Part shown: positions 7,179 to 15,424 of the stretch, piece after piece
How positions within the stretch are numbered: the stretch's first letter is position 1
How the letters are laid out: each line of letters opens with the position of its first letter
DNA from: a virus
Direction: 5' to 3' (one strand)
DNA: 56,939 bases
IMG/VR virus record: IMGVR_UViG_3300046512_000375
Span: 1-56,939 of that record
The notes under the pieces: generated by a model
The model's database searches: none
Seen by the model: only the letters and a program-made list of their open reading frames with translations
What the model was told of the DNA's origin: nothing
Position numbers and translations under genes: made by a program

Positions 7179-8519
7179 ATGAAAAATCAAAAAATCACAC
7201 CTTCAAACATTACAAAACTAAAAAAGAACGAAGTCTTCGTTTTTGGATCTAACATGAATGGCAATCATGCCGGTGGTGCTGCTCGACTTGCCCAAGATAA
7301 ATTTGGTGCAATTGATGGCCAGGCATTTGGGCTACAGGGAAAATCGTTCGCAATCCCCTCATTGGATTATGATATGAGTAAGATATCATCGAAAGACCTT
7401 GCTGCTTTTGTATCAAAATTTGCAGCCTTTGCCGAAGTAAATCCTCAATTAACATTTTTAGTTACCGAAATTGGTTGTGGTATTGCTGGATTCAGCCACG
7501 CTGAAATTGCTCCTATGTTCAAAGATGCGTATGGTATCGATAACATTGCGTTACCTCAATCATTTGTTGATGTCCTTTCAGCACCCATTAGAGGTTACAA
7601 GGTTACTGATGCCAGTATGATCTGTAACCCAAATGGGATTCCTTTTAAATTTGAAATTGGTAAAATTCACCATGTCGATGGCGAGATCGTACATTGCAGA
7701 AATGGATTCCATTATTGTGCTGAATTGGTTGATTGTTTTAACTACTATGGGTTTGATCCTCAAAATAGAGTTTTCGAGATTATAGATCACGGAACTACCC
7801 AAACAAAAGGCGACAAATCTTGTACGTCAGATATTGAATTTGTTCGTGAGCTCAGCTGGTTAGAGGTTTATGATTTAGTCAATCTTGGCAAAGGAAATAC
7901 CGGTTTCAAAAACGCAGGGAACCGCAACGCAGGGGACTACAACGCAGGGTACAGCAACGCAGGGAACCGCAACGCAGGGAACCGCAACGCAGGGAACTAC
8001 AACGCAGGGAACCGCAACGCAGGGAACTACAACGCAGGGACCTACAACGCAGGGGACTACAACGCAGGGAACGACAACGCAGGGAACCGCAACGCAGGGT
8101 ACAGCAACGCAGGGTACAGCAACGCAGGGAACTACAACGCAGGGAACCGCAACGCAGGGTACAGCAACGCAGGGAACGACAACGCAGGGGCATTCAATAA
8201 TTCGCAAGCGAATTATGTTATGTTCAACAAGCCTTCGGCTTGGACTTATGAGGATTTTATAGCATCCCGTGCATTTAGCTTGCTTAGCTCGATCGACACT
8301 ACCATTTGGGTACCTAATTATAAAATGAATGATCAGGAGAAGATTGATCATCCTTACTATGTAACTACCGAAGGTTACATGAAGCACCTACCATACAAAG
8401 AATGCTTTACCAATGCCTGGAATAATTGGACCTCTGAATCGCGTAAAGCTTTCACCTCTCTACCTAATTTCGACTGGGCAATCTTTACAGATATCACAGG
8501 CGTAACTGAAACAATGTAA
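7179..8519 (+). CDS. Macro-like (A1S_2505-type) protein with DUF7666-like region and NAGxx repeats
   Basis: 446 aa in four parts. Residues 1-130 resemble the phage A1S_2505 family, related to macro domains (EVFVFGSNMNGNHAGGAARLA, TEIGCGIAGFSHAEI). Residues ~130-240 resemble the DUF7666-type domain (GYKVTD..., GEIVHCRNGFHYC). Residues 245-339 are 19 perfect pentapeptide-like NAGxx repeats. A C-terminal ~105-residue domain follows (FNKPSAWTYEDFIASRAF). The repeats should form a right-handed beta-helix. A role in ADP-ribose or nucleotide-derivative handling is possible from the macro-like part; the role of the whole is unknown. Confidence 0.7.
   Translation: MKNQKITPSNITKLKKNEVFVFGSNMNGNHAGGAARLAQDKFGAIDGQAFGLQGKSFAIPSLDYDMSKISSKDLAAFVSKFAAFAEVNPQLTFLVTEIGCGIAGFSHAEIAPMFKDAYGIDNIALPQSFVDVLSAPIRGYKVTDASMICNPNGIPFKFEIGKIHHVDGEIVHCRNGFHYCAELVDCFNYYGFDPQNRVFEIIDHGTTQTKGDKSCTSDIEFVRELSWLEVYDLVNLGKGNTGFKNAGNRNAGDYNAGYSNAGNRNAGNRNAGNYNAGNRNAGNYNAGTYNAGDYNAGNDNAGNRNAGYSNAGYSNAGNYNAGNRNAGYSNAGNDNAGAFNNSQANYVMFNKPSAWTYEDFIASRAFSLLSSIDTTIWVPNYKMNDQEKIDHPYYVTTEGYMKHLPYKECFTNAWNNWTSESRKAFTSLPNFDWAIFTDITGVTETM
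7911..8195 (+). repeat. 19 tandem 15-bp coding repeats (NAGxx)
   Basis: Nineteen in-frame 15-bp units. Each begins with the invariant nonamer AACGCAGGG and ends in two codons that vary. The six-base variable part takes few forms (AACCGC, GACTAC, TACAGC, AACTAC, ACCTAC, AACGAC, last GCATTC). Invariant DNA, not just invariant protein, suggests recent expansion by slippage or unequal recombination. Confidence 0.95.
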
Positions 8520-8522
8520 GTT

Positions 8523-8708
8523 ATGGCAAATATTCGCAAGTCTGGACCCGACCTATCAACCTTACCCCGGCATATCATTAAGCAGGGCCATTGGTTCATC
8601 AATTCACACAGCGGTGAAAAGATCCATGAGGATAGAATAGTTGAATGGTTGCCAAAACCGGCACAGAATCATGAAGATATTCTGGAGAAAAGATGGGATT
8701 TGCGATAA
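8523..8708 (+). CDS. Hypothetical small protein
   Basis: 61 aa (MANIRKSGPDLSTLPRHII...), basic at the N-terminus, with IVEWLPKP near the end. No family recognised. It begins 3 bp after the NAG-repeat gene and ends just before the first GGGAA box, so it is the last gene of the early transcription unit. Confidence 0.5.
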   Translation: MANIRKSGPDLSTLPRHIIKQGHWFINSHSGEKIHEDRIVEWLPKPAQNHEDILEKRWDLR

Positions 8709-8713
8709 TATAT

Positions 8714-8754
8714 TTCCCTAATATGGGAAATTAGGGAAATAAATTGTATCTTTG
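8714..8754 (+). promoter_or_regulatory. GGGAA-box promoter A
   Basis: TTCCC (8714-8718), N6, GGGAA (8725-8729), N4, GGGAA (8734-8738), then 8 bp to a perfect -7 box TATCTTTG (8747-8754). There is no standard -33 TTTG; the GGGAA boxes occupy its place. First of four copies with the same architecture. Predicted to drive the HNH-RNase H-DUF3127-methyltransferase block. Confidence 0.75.
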
Positions 8755-8759
8755 CATAT

Positions 8760-8838
8760 CGTGTGGAAACGAAGACATTTAAAGCATTCAAAGGGGCGGC
8801 AGAACAATTCCACACGACGCCAAACCTTTGAATGCTTT
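8760..8838 (+). ncRNA. 5'-terminal pseudoknot leader RNA A
   Basis: The predicted transcript of promoter A starts at the first stem. Strand 8760-8768 pairs with 8808-8816 (9 bp) and strand 8781-8794 pairs with 8825-8838 (14 bp); both are perfect. The order a-b-a'-b' makes an H-type pseudoknot. A further GGCG (8795-8798)/CGCC (8818-8821) can extend the second stem. AAGACATTTAAA (8772-8783) is identical to that in leader B. The HNH gene starts 21 bp later. Confidence 0.7.
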
Positions 8839-8859
8839 ACTCTTATAAAATGTTTTTCT

Positions 8860-9288
8860 ATGAGTCATCATATTTATACCGATTCTGATTTGGAAACGAT
8901 CAAAACATATAATATGGTAAAAAGGGTTTACTATTCAAATAGTAGATTCTCAGATAATTTACTTGTTATTGATTTGCTTAATGCATTTAAGCGTTCAGAT
9001 TTTAAATGCACATATTGTAAGGAACAATTAGATCCTGTTTCTTGGCAACTTGATCATTTTCATGCAAAAGCTAGAGGTGGTAAAAATGAATTTAAAAATC
9101 TAGCACCATCATGTAGATGGTGTAACATAATGAAGAATGCACTGAGTGGCGATTCTTTCTTGCTTAAATGCAAGAAAATATTTTTATTAAACCTTGATAC
9201 AGATATACCTAGCCCTACAGAAAAAGGAAAATTTATATCATTAAAGGATTTCCCTGTTAAAAGCCTTAGAAAAGGTAAAAGAAAATAA
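8860..9288 (+). CDS. HNH endonuclease
   Basis: 142 aa from ATG 8860. The frame stays open upstream to a TTG at 8752, but that codon lies inside the -7 box, so it cannot be the start. The HNH fold is plain: Cys50-x2-Cys53, Asp65-His66 (QLDHFHAKARGG), Asn80 (FKNLAPSC), Cys85-x2-Cys88 (CRWC). The four cysteines bind the structural zinc. The N-terminal 45 residues may help in target recognition. It is probably a free-standing homing-type or packaging-associated nuclease. It is the first gene behind promoter A and its pseudoknot leader, separated from RNase H by 30 bp. Confidence 0.85.
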   Translation: MSHHIYTDSDLETIKTYNMVKRVYYSNSRFSDNLLVIDLLNAFKRSDFKCTYCKEQLDPVSWQLDHFHAKARGGKNEFKNLAPSCRWCNIMKNALSGDSFLLKCKKIFLLNLDTDIPSPTEKGKFISLKDFPVKSLRKGKRK

Positions 9289-9318
9289 AATAATAATTTT
9301 TAATACCAACCTTAACCA

Positions 9319-9780
9319 ATGCTAATAACTATAAATACTGATGCTTCCTGTATAGACGGATTTGCAGGATATGCATTCTGGATTGTTTGCGATGCCGGAA
9401 AGATTCAGAAAGCGGGCAAGATTAAATCAAAGGTAAAAGGATCCCAACAGGCAGAAATGATGTGTATTGCCAATGCCCTGCATACTTTAAAGCATAGTAG
9501 GTTCAAAGGAATCAATAAAGTTATAATCAATACTGATAGTAAAACATGCGCGGCCTCATTAAGCGATTTTAAATCAACTTTCGAGGGCGCCAAAGAATGC
9601 CTTTTTACTATGATGGAAATATGTTTGGCCAATGGTATGGGGATAAGAGATATCAATAAAATGTTTGATTTCCGTCACGTAAAAGCTCATACTGGCAAAA
9701 AGGATAGCCGATCGTTCGTGAATGAATGGTGTGATAAAGAATCAAGGAAATACTGCAAACTAAGGGTGCAGGATAAGTAA
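9319..9780 (+). CDS. rnhA: Ribonuclease HI
   Basis: 153 aa, about the size of bacterial RNase HI. It removes RNA from RNA-DNA hybrids, such as primers, during phage replication. The acidic metal-binding residues are all visible: Asp8 (NTDAS), Glu46 (QQAEM), Asp73 (NTDSK) and Asp139 (NEWCDKES), with the family HVKAHTG segment at 120-126. Genes for SSB-like protein, helicase and primase nearby make a coherent replication set. Confidence 0.88.
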   Translation: MLITINTDASCIDGFAGYAFWIVCDAGKIQKAGKIKSKVKGSQQAEMMCIANALHTLKHSRFKGINKVIINTDSKTCAASLSDFKSTFEGAKECLFTMMEICLANGMGIRDINKMFDFRHVKAHTGKKDSRSFVNEWCDKESRKYCKLRVQDK

Positions 9781-9799
9781 AATTTAAACAAAAATTAAG

Positions 9800-10165
9800 A
9801 TGGAATTAAAAGCCAAAGTACATGAAGTTGGGGAAACCCAGCAGGTCAGTGAGACCTTTAAAAAACGCGATTTGATAGTTGAGTATGCAGAAAACCCAAC
9901 CTATCCTGAATACATTAAACTGGAACTTTTGCAAGACAAATGCGCTTTTGCTGACAGTTTAAAAGCAGGTGATGAGGTAGAGGTGTTCTTTAATTTACGT
10001 GGTCGACCTTGGACAGATAAACAAGGTAAAACATCATATTTTAACAGTTTGGTAATCTGGCGTATCAACGCCGTTGCAGCAGGCGCTCCGGCAGGATCTC
10101 CAGCTTATGCTGCCCCAGTTGATGTAAGCAGTGCACCTGGTGATGATGATGATTTACCTTTCTAA
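9800..10165 (+). CDS. DUF3127 SSB-like protein
   Basis: 121 aa. The first ~90 residues match the OB-fold DUF3127 family of Bacteroidetes phages (KLELLQDKCAFADSLKAGDEVEVFFNLRGR). A flexible Ala/Pro linker then leads to the acidic end DDDDLPF. Such an acidic tail ending in Phe is the hallmark by which SSB proteins recruit partners. It probably binds single-stranded DNA and works with the Sak4-like ATPase and helicases. Confidence 0.85.
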   Translation: MELKAKVHEVGETQQVSETFKKRDLIVEYAENPTYPEYIKLELLQDKCAFADSLKAGDEVEVFFNLRGRPWTDKQGKTSYFNSLVIWRINAVAAGAPAGSPAYAAPVDVSSAPGDDDDLPF

Positions 10166-10166
10166 T

Positions 10167-10290
10167 TAGCACACATGCTACTTCGCCCTGCCTGGTTCGC
10201 CATGCGGGGCTTAGTCGGTACCAGCCAATAGTGGCATAACCCATCCCTCAACTCTTAAAGCGGACTTAGTCTACCCGTGAAGTTGAGGGA
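10167..10290 (+). promoter_or_regulatory. Structured leader before the methyltransferase
   Basis: The 148-bp gap holds four stems in a row: TAGCA/TGCTA (10167-10180), GCCCTGC/GCGGGGC (10185-10210, one G-U), GCCA/TGGC (10224-10235) and a perfect 10-bp stem, 10244-10253 with 10281-10290, whose large loop contains the palindrome GACTTAGTC. The methyltransferase ATG is 24 bp after the last stem. No U-run follows any stem, so this looks like a structured 5' leader or regulatory RNA rather than a terminator. Confidence 0.5.
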
Positions 10291-10313
10291 TTAAAGAGAA
10301 ACTTACAACCAAT

Positions 10314-12341
10314 ATGAAGCAATATTATCTACATACTGAAAGCGGAGGCTCATCTCAAGTAAGAACCATTCAACTTAATCCTGATGATGTCGAGTTTTTG
10401 GTTATAGATGAGTTTGCAGGGTTTGGGGGTACATCAGAAGGATTTGCAGAATCAGAAGCGAAAGCAATAGTAATTGCCGCAATTAATCATGACGAAAAAG
10501 CAATTACATCACATTGGTTGAATCATCCAGAAGTTGAGCATTACAATGAGGATATCACCTTAATGTACGGTAAAGTTATCAATGGAATATTATTCAAATC
10601 CCCTGAAATGATGAGGCTGATTCGAATGGTAGATATTTATCGAGCATGTTATCCAAATGCTAAAGTAATCCTCTGGGCATCGTTAGAATGTACAAATTTC
10701 AGCAAAGCAAAAGGTGGCCAGCCACGTGATGCTGATAGCAGAGCATTAGCAGATCACATGGATAGATATGTTGATGCCTTAGATCCTGATTACTTTAAAA
10801 TTGAAAATGTTGTAGAATTCATGAGTTGGGGTCCATTGCGCATTTCCTGCAAGAAAAAGCACAAGGAAAATCTATCGATTGGTATTTATGCTCATTCAGA
10901 ACTTAAAACCGGAATTAGTAAAAAATCAGGTAAAGAGGAATTCCTATGGATACCTGAGAGTAAATACAGCGGCAAAGACTATTTAAGATGGTGTAAACAC
11001 ATTAGATCATTTGGATATGATGATCAATGGAGGCAATTGAATAGTGCTGACTTTGGCGCATATACCTCTCGAAATAGGTTATTCGGTTGCTTCGCCAAGC
11101 CAGGTTTGCCGATCGTATGGCCAGAATCAACACATGCTAAGGAGCCTGTGATAAACGGATTATTTGGAAATCAGGAAAAATGGAAAGCAGTTAAAGATGT
11201 ATTGGATTTTGATGATGAAGGGAAAAGTATATTTAATAGAAAAAAACCATTAGTTGATGCGTCACTAGAAAGAATAGAAGCTGGGTTAATTAAGTTTGTT
11301 GCTGGTGGAAAAGAGGCATTTTTATTAAAGTATAATTCAGCTTGCCAAAATGGAGATAAACAGCATACTGTTAAATCTCTAGAGGAACCAGCGCCCACTA
11401 TCCCTTGCCAAAATAGAAACGGTATCTGTTTTATATCAAAATACTACAGCGGTAATCCAGAAGGGAAGGTAATTAGTATTGATGGCCCAGCACACGCAGT
11501 TAGGTGCAAAGATGCCCAATCATTGGTTAGCACTTTGTTCATCAGTAAAAACTACAGTGGTCGTCCTGCCGGGAAGGTTTCATCGGTAGACTCGCCATCC
11601 GGAACTGTAACAACTTTCGGCGGTGGTTCACTGGTAAATGTAAAGCCATTCATTATGAATACCAACTTTAAAAATGTTGGAAGTTCAATTGAAAGTCCCG
11701 CACAAACTTTAACAGCCTCAAGACATCATCCGTATGTCGTTAATCCAAAATTCCTTGCCAGCTATTATGGGAATGGTGATAACATAAGGTCTGTAGATGA
11801 ACCTTGCGCTACATTACCGACAAAAGATAGATGTTCTTTAATAAATCCAGTCTTTATATATCGAGACTACAAGACTGCTACAAACACATCAATTAATGAG
11901 CCAATTGGATCTTTAGCTACAGTACCGAAAGCTAATATCATAAAATGCCAGCCATTTATTTTAAATCCTTCCCACGGAGGGTATTGTACCGGAACAGAAG
12001 TGCCATGCGTAGTAATTGTGGCAAGACAGGATAAGGCGCCTCTATATTTGGTTCAATTCCAAATTGATCCAAATGTTTCAATACCAATTTATGAAGATGA
12101 TAGCGCTGTAATGATCAGAATTAAAAAATTCATGGCATTATATGGATTGTCTGATATACTGATGCGGATGCTTAAGGTTTGCGAGTTGTTGCCGATACAA
12201 GGTTTTCCAGTTGAATATAAAATGGTTGGCAATCAAACAGACCATAAAAAAATGATTGGTAATAGCGTGGTTCCAAAAATAGTAAAAGTATGGGCAGAAG
12301 CATTGGGTGCTGCACTAAGGCGCTTAAGAATGGCAGCATGA
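10314..12341 (+). CDS. DNA cytosine-5 methyltransferase with six-fold internal repeat
   Basis: 675 aa, much longer than a mono-specific C5 enzyme. Motif I is DEFAGFGGTSEG (~32-43), motif IV carries the catalytic Cys126 (LECTNFSKAKGG), motif VI is ENVVEF (~164), motif VIII-like is DFGAYTSRNRLFG (~244-256) and motif X is GNSVVPKIV (~648). Residues ~355-557 contain six degenerate repeats of ~33-36 aa, each built around S-(I/V/L)-(D/E)-x-P-x-x-(T/S/A)-(L/V/I), the pattern of motif IX (PAxTI). This suggests multiple target-recognition modules, as in multispecific Bacillus phage enzymes. Likely role: self-methylation against restriction. Confidence 0.85.
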   Translation: MKQYYLHTESGGSSQVRTIQLNPDDVEFLVIDEFAGFGGTSEGFAESEAKAIVIAAINHDEKAITSHWLNHPEVEHYNEDITLMYGKVINGILFKSPEMMRLIRMVDIYRACYPNAKVILWASLECTNFSKAKGGQPRDADSRALADHMDRYVDALDPDYFKIENVVEFMSWGPLRISCKKKHKENLSIGIYAHSELKTGISKKSGKEEFLWIPESKYSGKDYLRWCKHIRSFGYDDQWRQLNSADFGAYTSRNRLFGCFAKPGLPIVWPESTHAKEPVINGLFGNQEKWKAVKDVLDFDDEGKSIFNRKKPLVDASLERIEAGLIKFVAGGKEAFLLKYNSACQNGDKQHTVKSLEEPAPTIPCQNRNGICFISKYYSGNPEGKVISIDGPAHAVRCKDAQSLVSTLFISKNYSGRPAGKVSSVDSPSGTVTTFGGGSLVNVKPFIMNTNFKNVGSSIESPAQTLTASRHHPYVVNPKFLASYYGNGDNIRSVDEPCATLPTKDRCSLINPVFIYRDYKTATNTSINEPIGSLATVPKANIIKCQPFILNPSHGGYCTGTEVPCVVIVARQDKAPLYLVQFQIDPNVSIPIYEDDSAVMIRIKKFMALYGLSDILMRMLKVCELLPIQGFPVEYKMVGNQTDHKKMIGNSVVPKIVKVWAEALGAALRRLRMAA

Positions 12342-12484
12342 ACAAAAACCAAATCAAACAAGCTATTAAAGAACGTGAATTGGCGCTGCTCTGCATCTAC
12401 ACGCCATTACAATTAAAAGAAAGGTGGGCCAAAATTGGATTTACGCCACCAAAAGATATTAACCAGTTAAGAATTAAGTTATGA
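12338..12484 (+). CDS. Small hypothetical linker protein
   Basis: 48 aa from ATG 12338, which overlaps the methyltransferase stop (ATGA); its own stop overlaps the next ATG. I prefer this start to the upstream in-frame ATG at 12290, which lies deep inside the methyltransferase. Sequence is helical and basic (KNQIKQAIKERELALL). No known domain. Confidence 0.5.
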   Translation: MNKNQIKQAIKERELALLCIYTPLQLKERWAKIGFTPPKDINQLRIKL

Positions 12485-14994
12485 AGGAATACAAGGAATT
12501 TTTAGAAAGCAAAATTGTAGTTGCTGAAGATCATGGTTTTAAAATCACCAAGCCAATAGGTAACATTCTGCCTCATGCAAAGGAAATTACTAAGTGGTGC
12601 TTAAAAGGTGGACGTCGGGCAATATTTGCCAGCTTTGGACTGACTAAAACAGCTATGCAGTTAGAGCTTGCTTATCAGGTGATCAAAAAAACTAAGCAGC
12701 CGTTTCTTATTGTTATGCCGCTGGGTGTAGTTGGTGAGTTTAAAAGGGATAATGAGTTATACTTCGGTAACCAACTCCAGGTTGAATATATCACCGATTC
12801 AGATAGCATTGAAAATTACGAACCGAAAATATACTTAACGAATTACGAACGGATCCGTAAAGGCGATATCGAGGCTGCAAAGTTTGGAGGTGTTTCCTTT
12901 GATGAGGCATCTATCTTACGTAATCTACAAACTGAAACCACCAATTATGTCTTGGAACATTTCAGAACTATCAACTATCGGTTTGTTGCAACAGCTACAC
13001 CTACACCAAACGACTTCATAGAGATTTTAAACTATGCTGATTATTTGGGCGTAATTGATCGTGGCCATGCTTTAACTCGTTTCTTCCAGAGAGATAGTAC
13101 AAAGGCCGGATCATTAACCCTTTACCCAAATAAAAAAGAGGAGTTCTGGAAATGGGTGAGCACATGGGCGGTATTCATTAACAAACCTTCGGATTTAGGC
13201 TTCGACGATACTGGCTACAATTTGCCAAAAATGAATTTCCACGAAATCGAGGTAAAAAATAATACCGATGATATCATAACTAACAAACGCGGTGATTTAG
13301 TTCTGATTAAGGATATCACCAAAAGCTTAGTTGATGTTAGCCGAGAAAAGAAAGATAGTATTGAAGTTCGTGTAAAACAAGCTTATGAGCTATTTAAAAT
13401 TAGGCCAGATGAAAACTGGATTATGTGGCATCATCGTGAAGCTGAAAGGACTGAAATTGAAAAAGTATTTGCCGGGCAAAACCTGCAATCTGTTTATGGT
13501 TCCCAAACGAATGATGTTAAAGAAAAATTACTGATTGACTTTTCTAATTCAGAATATCAAATACTTTCTTCCAAACCACAGATAGCAGGATCTGGATGTA
13601 ACTTTCAGCGAGCCTGTTATAATATGATTTATGTTGGTATTGATTACAAGTTCAATGATTTCATTCAATCACTACACAGAATATTTCGTTTCGGTCAGAC
13701 TCGTGAGGTAAACATTTATGTGATCTTCACTAATAACGAAACTGAAGTCCTAAAAGCTCTTAAAAACAAGTGGGCTAACCACATTGAGCTACAAACCGAA
13801 ATGATCAACATCGTTCGGGAATATGGATTAAACAGCGATAAAATTAAAGCAGATATGAAAAGACAGATTTTCAAAAAAGTGCGATCAGCTAAAATAGGCG
13901 GCGCCACAGTTTTCAATGATGATACTGTTATCCAACACCAGCCAGAAAATATGCCTGATAATTCAACTGATATGATCTTAACCTCAATTCCCTTTGGTGA
14001 TCATTATGAGTATTCAGACAACTACAATGATATGGGCCACAACAATGGAAATGATGAGTTTTTCAAACAAATGGATTTCTTAACCCCAAACTTATTGCGG
14101 ACACTTAAGCCTGGAAGAATTGCAGCTATTCATGTTAAGGACAGGATCCGTTATTCTTATCAGAATGGCACCAGCTTTACTAGTATTAGCGACTTCTCTG
14201 GCCAGACTGTTGCTCACTTTCAAAAGCATGGATTTTATTTAATTGGCAAAATCACAGTTACCACTGATGTCGTTAGGGAAAACAATCAAACGTATCGTTT
14301 AGGCTGGTCCGAGCAATGTAAAGATGCTTCTAAAATGGGTGTTGGCTTGCCGGAGTATGTATTGTTATTTAGGAAAGCTCCAACATCAAAAGAAAATGCC
14401 TACGCTGATATTCCAGTCAAAAAAGATAAGGTGGATTATAATATCGCTACATGGCAGTTAGATGCTCATGCTTACTGGAAAAGCGGGGGTAATCGATTCT
14501 TATCTTTTGATGAGCTAAAAGGATTTGATTTTAAACAGATTGTTGGTCAATGGAAACGTCATAATACTTCATCGGTTTATGACTTTAAGGAGCACCTTCA
14601 GGCTTGCCAAAATCTGGAAGCGCAAGATAAGCTATCGCGCTTATTCATGACCTTGCCAACTCATTCGAATAATGATATGGTATGGACTGATATCAACCGG
14701 ATGCTAACATTAAATGCTAACCAGGTAAACCGCAAGAAAGAAAAACACATCTGCCCATTGCAGTTAGATATTATTGAACGTTTGATCAATCGCTTTACAA
14801 TGAAAGGTGAAATTGTAGATGATCCATTTGGCGGGCTATTTTCAACAGCATATAAAGCGCTTGAAATGGGGCGTGGTGCAATCAGCACAGAGCTTAATCC
14901 TGAATACTATGACGATGGTTTGTTTTACCTGAAATCAATCGAGTACAAAATCAATGTACCTACTTTGTTTGATCTGGTGGAGGGGGTAGCATAA
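12481..14994 (+). CDS. SNF2-like helicase fused to an N4/N6 DNA methyltransferase
   Basis: 837 aa. Residues 1-~470 are an SF2/SNF2-type ATPase: degenerate motif I near ASFGLTKTAMQ (~50-60), motif II FDEAS (~140), motif III TATPTPND (~170) and a C-lobe with SLHRIFRFGQTREVNIYV (motif VI-like). Residues ~480-830 are a beta-class amino-methyltransferase with the catalytic motif SIPFGDHYEYSDNYND (~502; SIPF replaces SPPY) and a cofactor motif DDPFGGLFSTAYKALEMGR (~780). The motif I Lys is retained (LTKT) but the GxGKT pattern is not. It may modify phage DNA along the duplex or act in restriction evasion. Confidence 0.82.
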   Translation: MKEYKEFLESKIVVAEDHGFKITKPIGNILPHAKEITKWCLKGGRRAIFASFGLTKTAMQLELAYQVIKKTKQPFLIVMPLGVVGEFKRDNELYFGNQLQVEYITDSDSIENYEPKIYLTNYERIRKGDIEAAKFGGVSFDEASILRNLQTETTNYVLEHFRTINYRFVATATPTPNDFIEILNYADYLGVIDRGHALTRFFQRDSTKAGSLTLYPNKKEEFWKWVSTWAVFINKPSDLGFDDTGYNLPKMNFHEIEVKNNTDDIITNKRGDLVLIKDITKSLVDVSREKKDSIEVRVKQAYELFKIRPDENWIMWHHREAERTEIEKVFAGQNLQSVYGSQTNDVKEKLLIDFSNSEYQILSSKPQIAGSGCNFQRACYNMIYVGIDYKFNDFIQSLHRIFRFGQTREVNIYVIFTNNETEVLKALKNKWANHIELQTEMINIVREYGLNSDKIKADMKRQIFKKVRSAKIGGATVFNDDTVIQHQPENMPDNSTDMILTSIPFGDHYEYSDNYNDMGHNNGNDEFFKQMDFLTPNLLRTLKPGRIAAIHVKDRIRYSYQNGTSFTSISDFSGQTVAHFQKHGFYLIGKITVTTDVVRENNQTYRLGWSEQCKDASKMGVGLPEYVLLFRKAPTSKENAYADIPVKKDKVDYNIATWQLDAHAYWKSGGNRFLSFDELKGFDFKQIVGQWKRHNTSSVYDFKEHLQACQNLEAQDKLSRLFMTLPTHSNNDMVWTDINRMLTLNANQVNRKKEKHICPLQLDIIERLINRFTMKGEIVDDPFGGLFSTAYKALEMGRGAISTELNPEYYDDGLFYLKSIEYKINVPTLFDLVEGVA

Positions 14995-15422
14995 TGAAAA
15001 AACTAATTATACATGGTTGCGAAGCCCGAGGGGATTACGACCAGCCTTATTTGACCAGATGGATCCTGCTAAAGCGTGAAAAGTGGGCAATCTACTTCCA
15101 TAAGTTCCAGCGATCAGATGCAGATGATTTGCATGATCATCCGTGGTCATTCATTAGTATCATCCTTTGGCGGGGCTATAATGAAGTGACTTTTGCAAAA
15201 AGCAAATATGGCTTCCTAAACCTGACTGAACGAGTAACCAAAAGGATTTATCCGGGCCAAATCATCTACAGACGTGCAACGCATACCCACCGGGTAGTCC
15301 TTCGGGATAACAAGCCTGCTTATACTTTGGTTATCCGGTTCAAGTATGTAAGATATTGGGGCTTCTATATCAATAAGCAATGGCAGGATTTCAGAGATTA
15401 CTTTAAAGAACAAGGATGTTAA
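14994..15422 (+). CDS. Cupin-like phage protein
   Basis: 142 aa. The motif DDLHDHPWSFISIILWRGY, followed by RRATHTHRV and YTLVIRF, is the pattern of small phage cupin-type proteins. Histidines 46, 48 and a later His pair could hold a metal ion. Substrate unknown. It overlaps the fused methyltransferase by 1 bp (TAATG), so it might act on nucleotides or DNA modification, but that is only an operon argument. Confidence 0.5.
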   Translation: MKKLIIHGCEARGDYDQPYLTRWILLKREKWAIYFHKFQRSDADDLHDHPWSFISIILWRGYNEVTFAKSKYGFLNLTERVTKRIYPGQIIYRRATHTHRVVLRDNKPAYTLVIRFKYVRYWGFYINKQWQDFRDYFKEQGC

Positions 15423-15424
15423 TT

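Noticed and set aside
7911-8195. CRISPR array or diversity-generating variable region
   Set aside because: Units are 15 bp without spacers and fully coding. Variation is at set codons, but adenines of the conserved part never vary, and there is no reverse transcriptase or template repeat.
7875-8387. Minus-strand 170-aa ORF rich in PCVAVPCVV repeats, and two other frames across the repeat
   Set aside because: They are shadows of the 15-bp repeats in the plus-strand 446-aa gene; a repeat length divisible by 3 keeps all frames open.
8752-8859. N-terminal extension of the HNH protein from TTG 8752
   Set aside because: The TTG is inside the -7 box and the stretch is the pseudoknot leader; ATG 8860 is the start.
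8760-9288. Type III (ToxIN-like) toxin-antitoxin system
   Set aside because: A pseudoknot RNA before a nuclease recalls ToxI-ToxN. But the RNA is a single long unit instead of tandem short repeats, there is no terminator between, and the protein is an HNH DNase type rather than ToxN.
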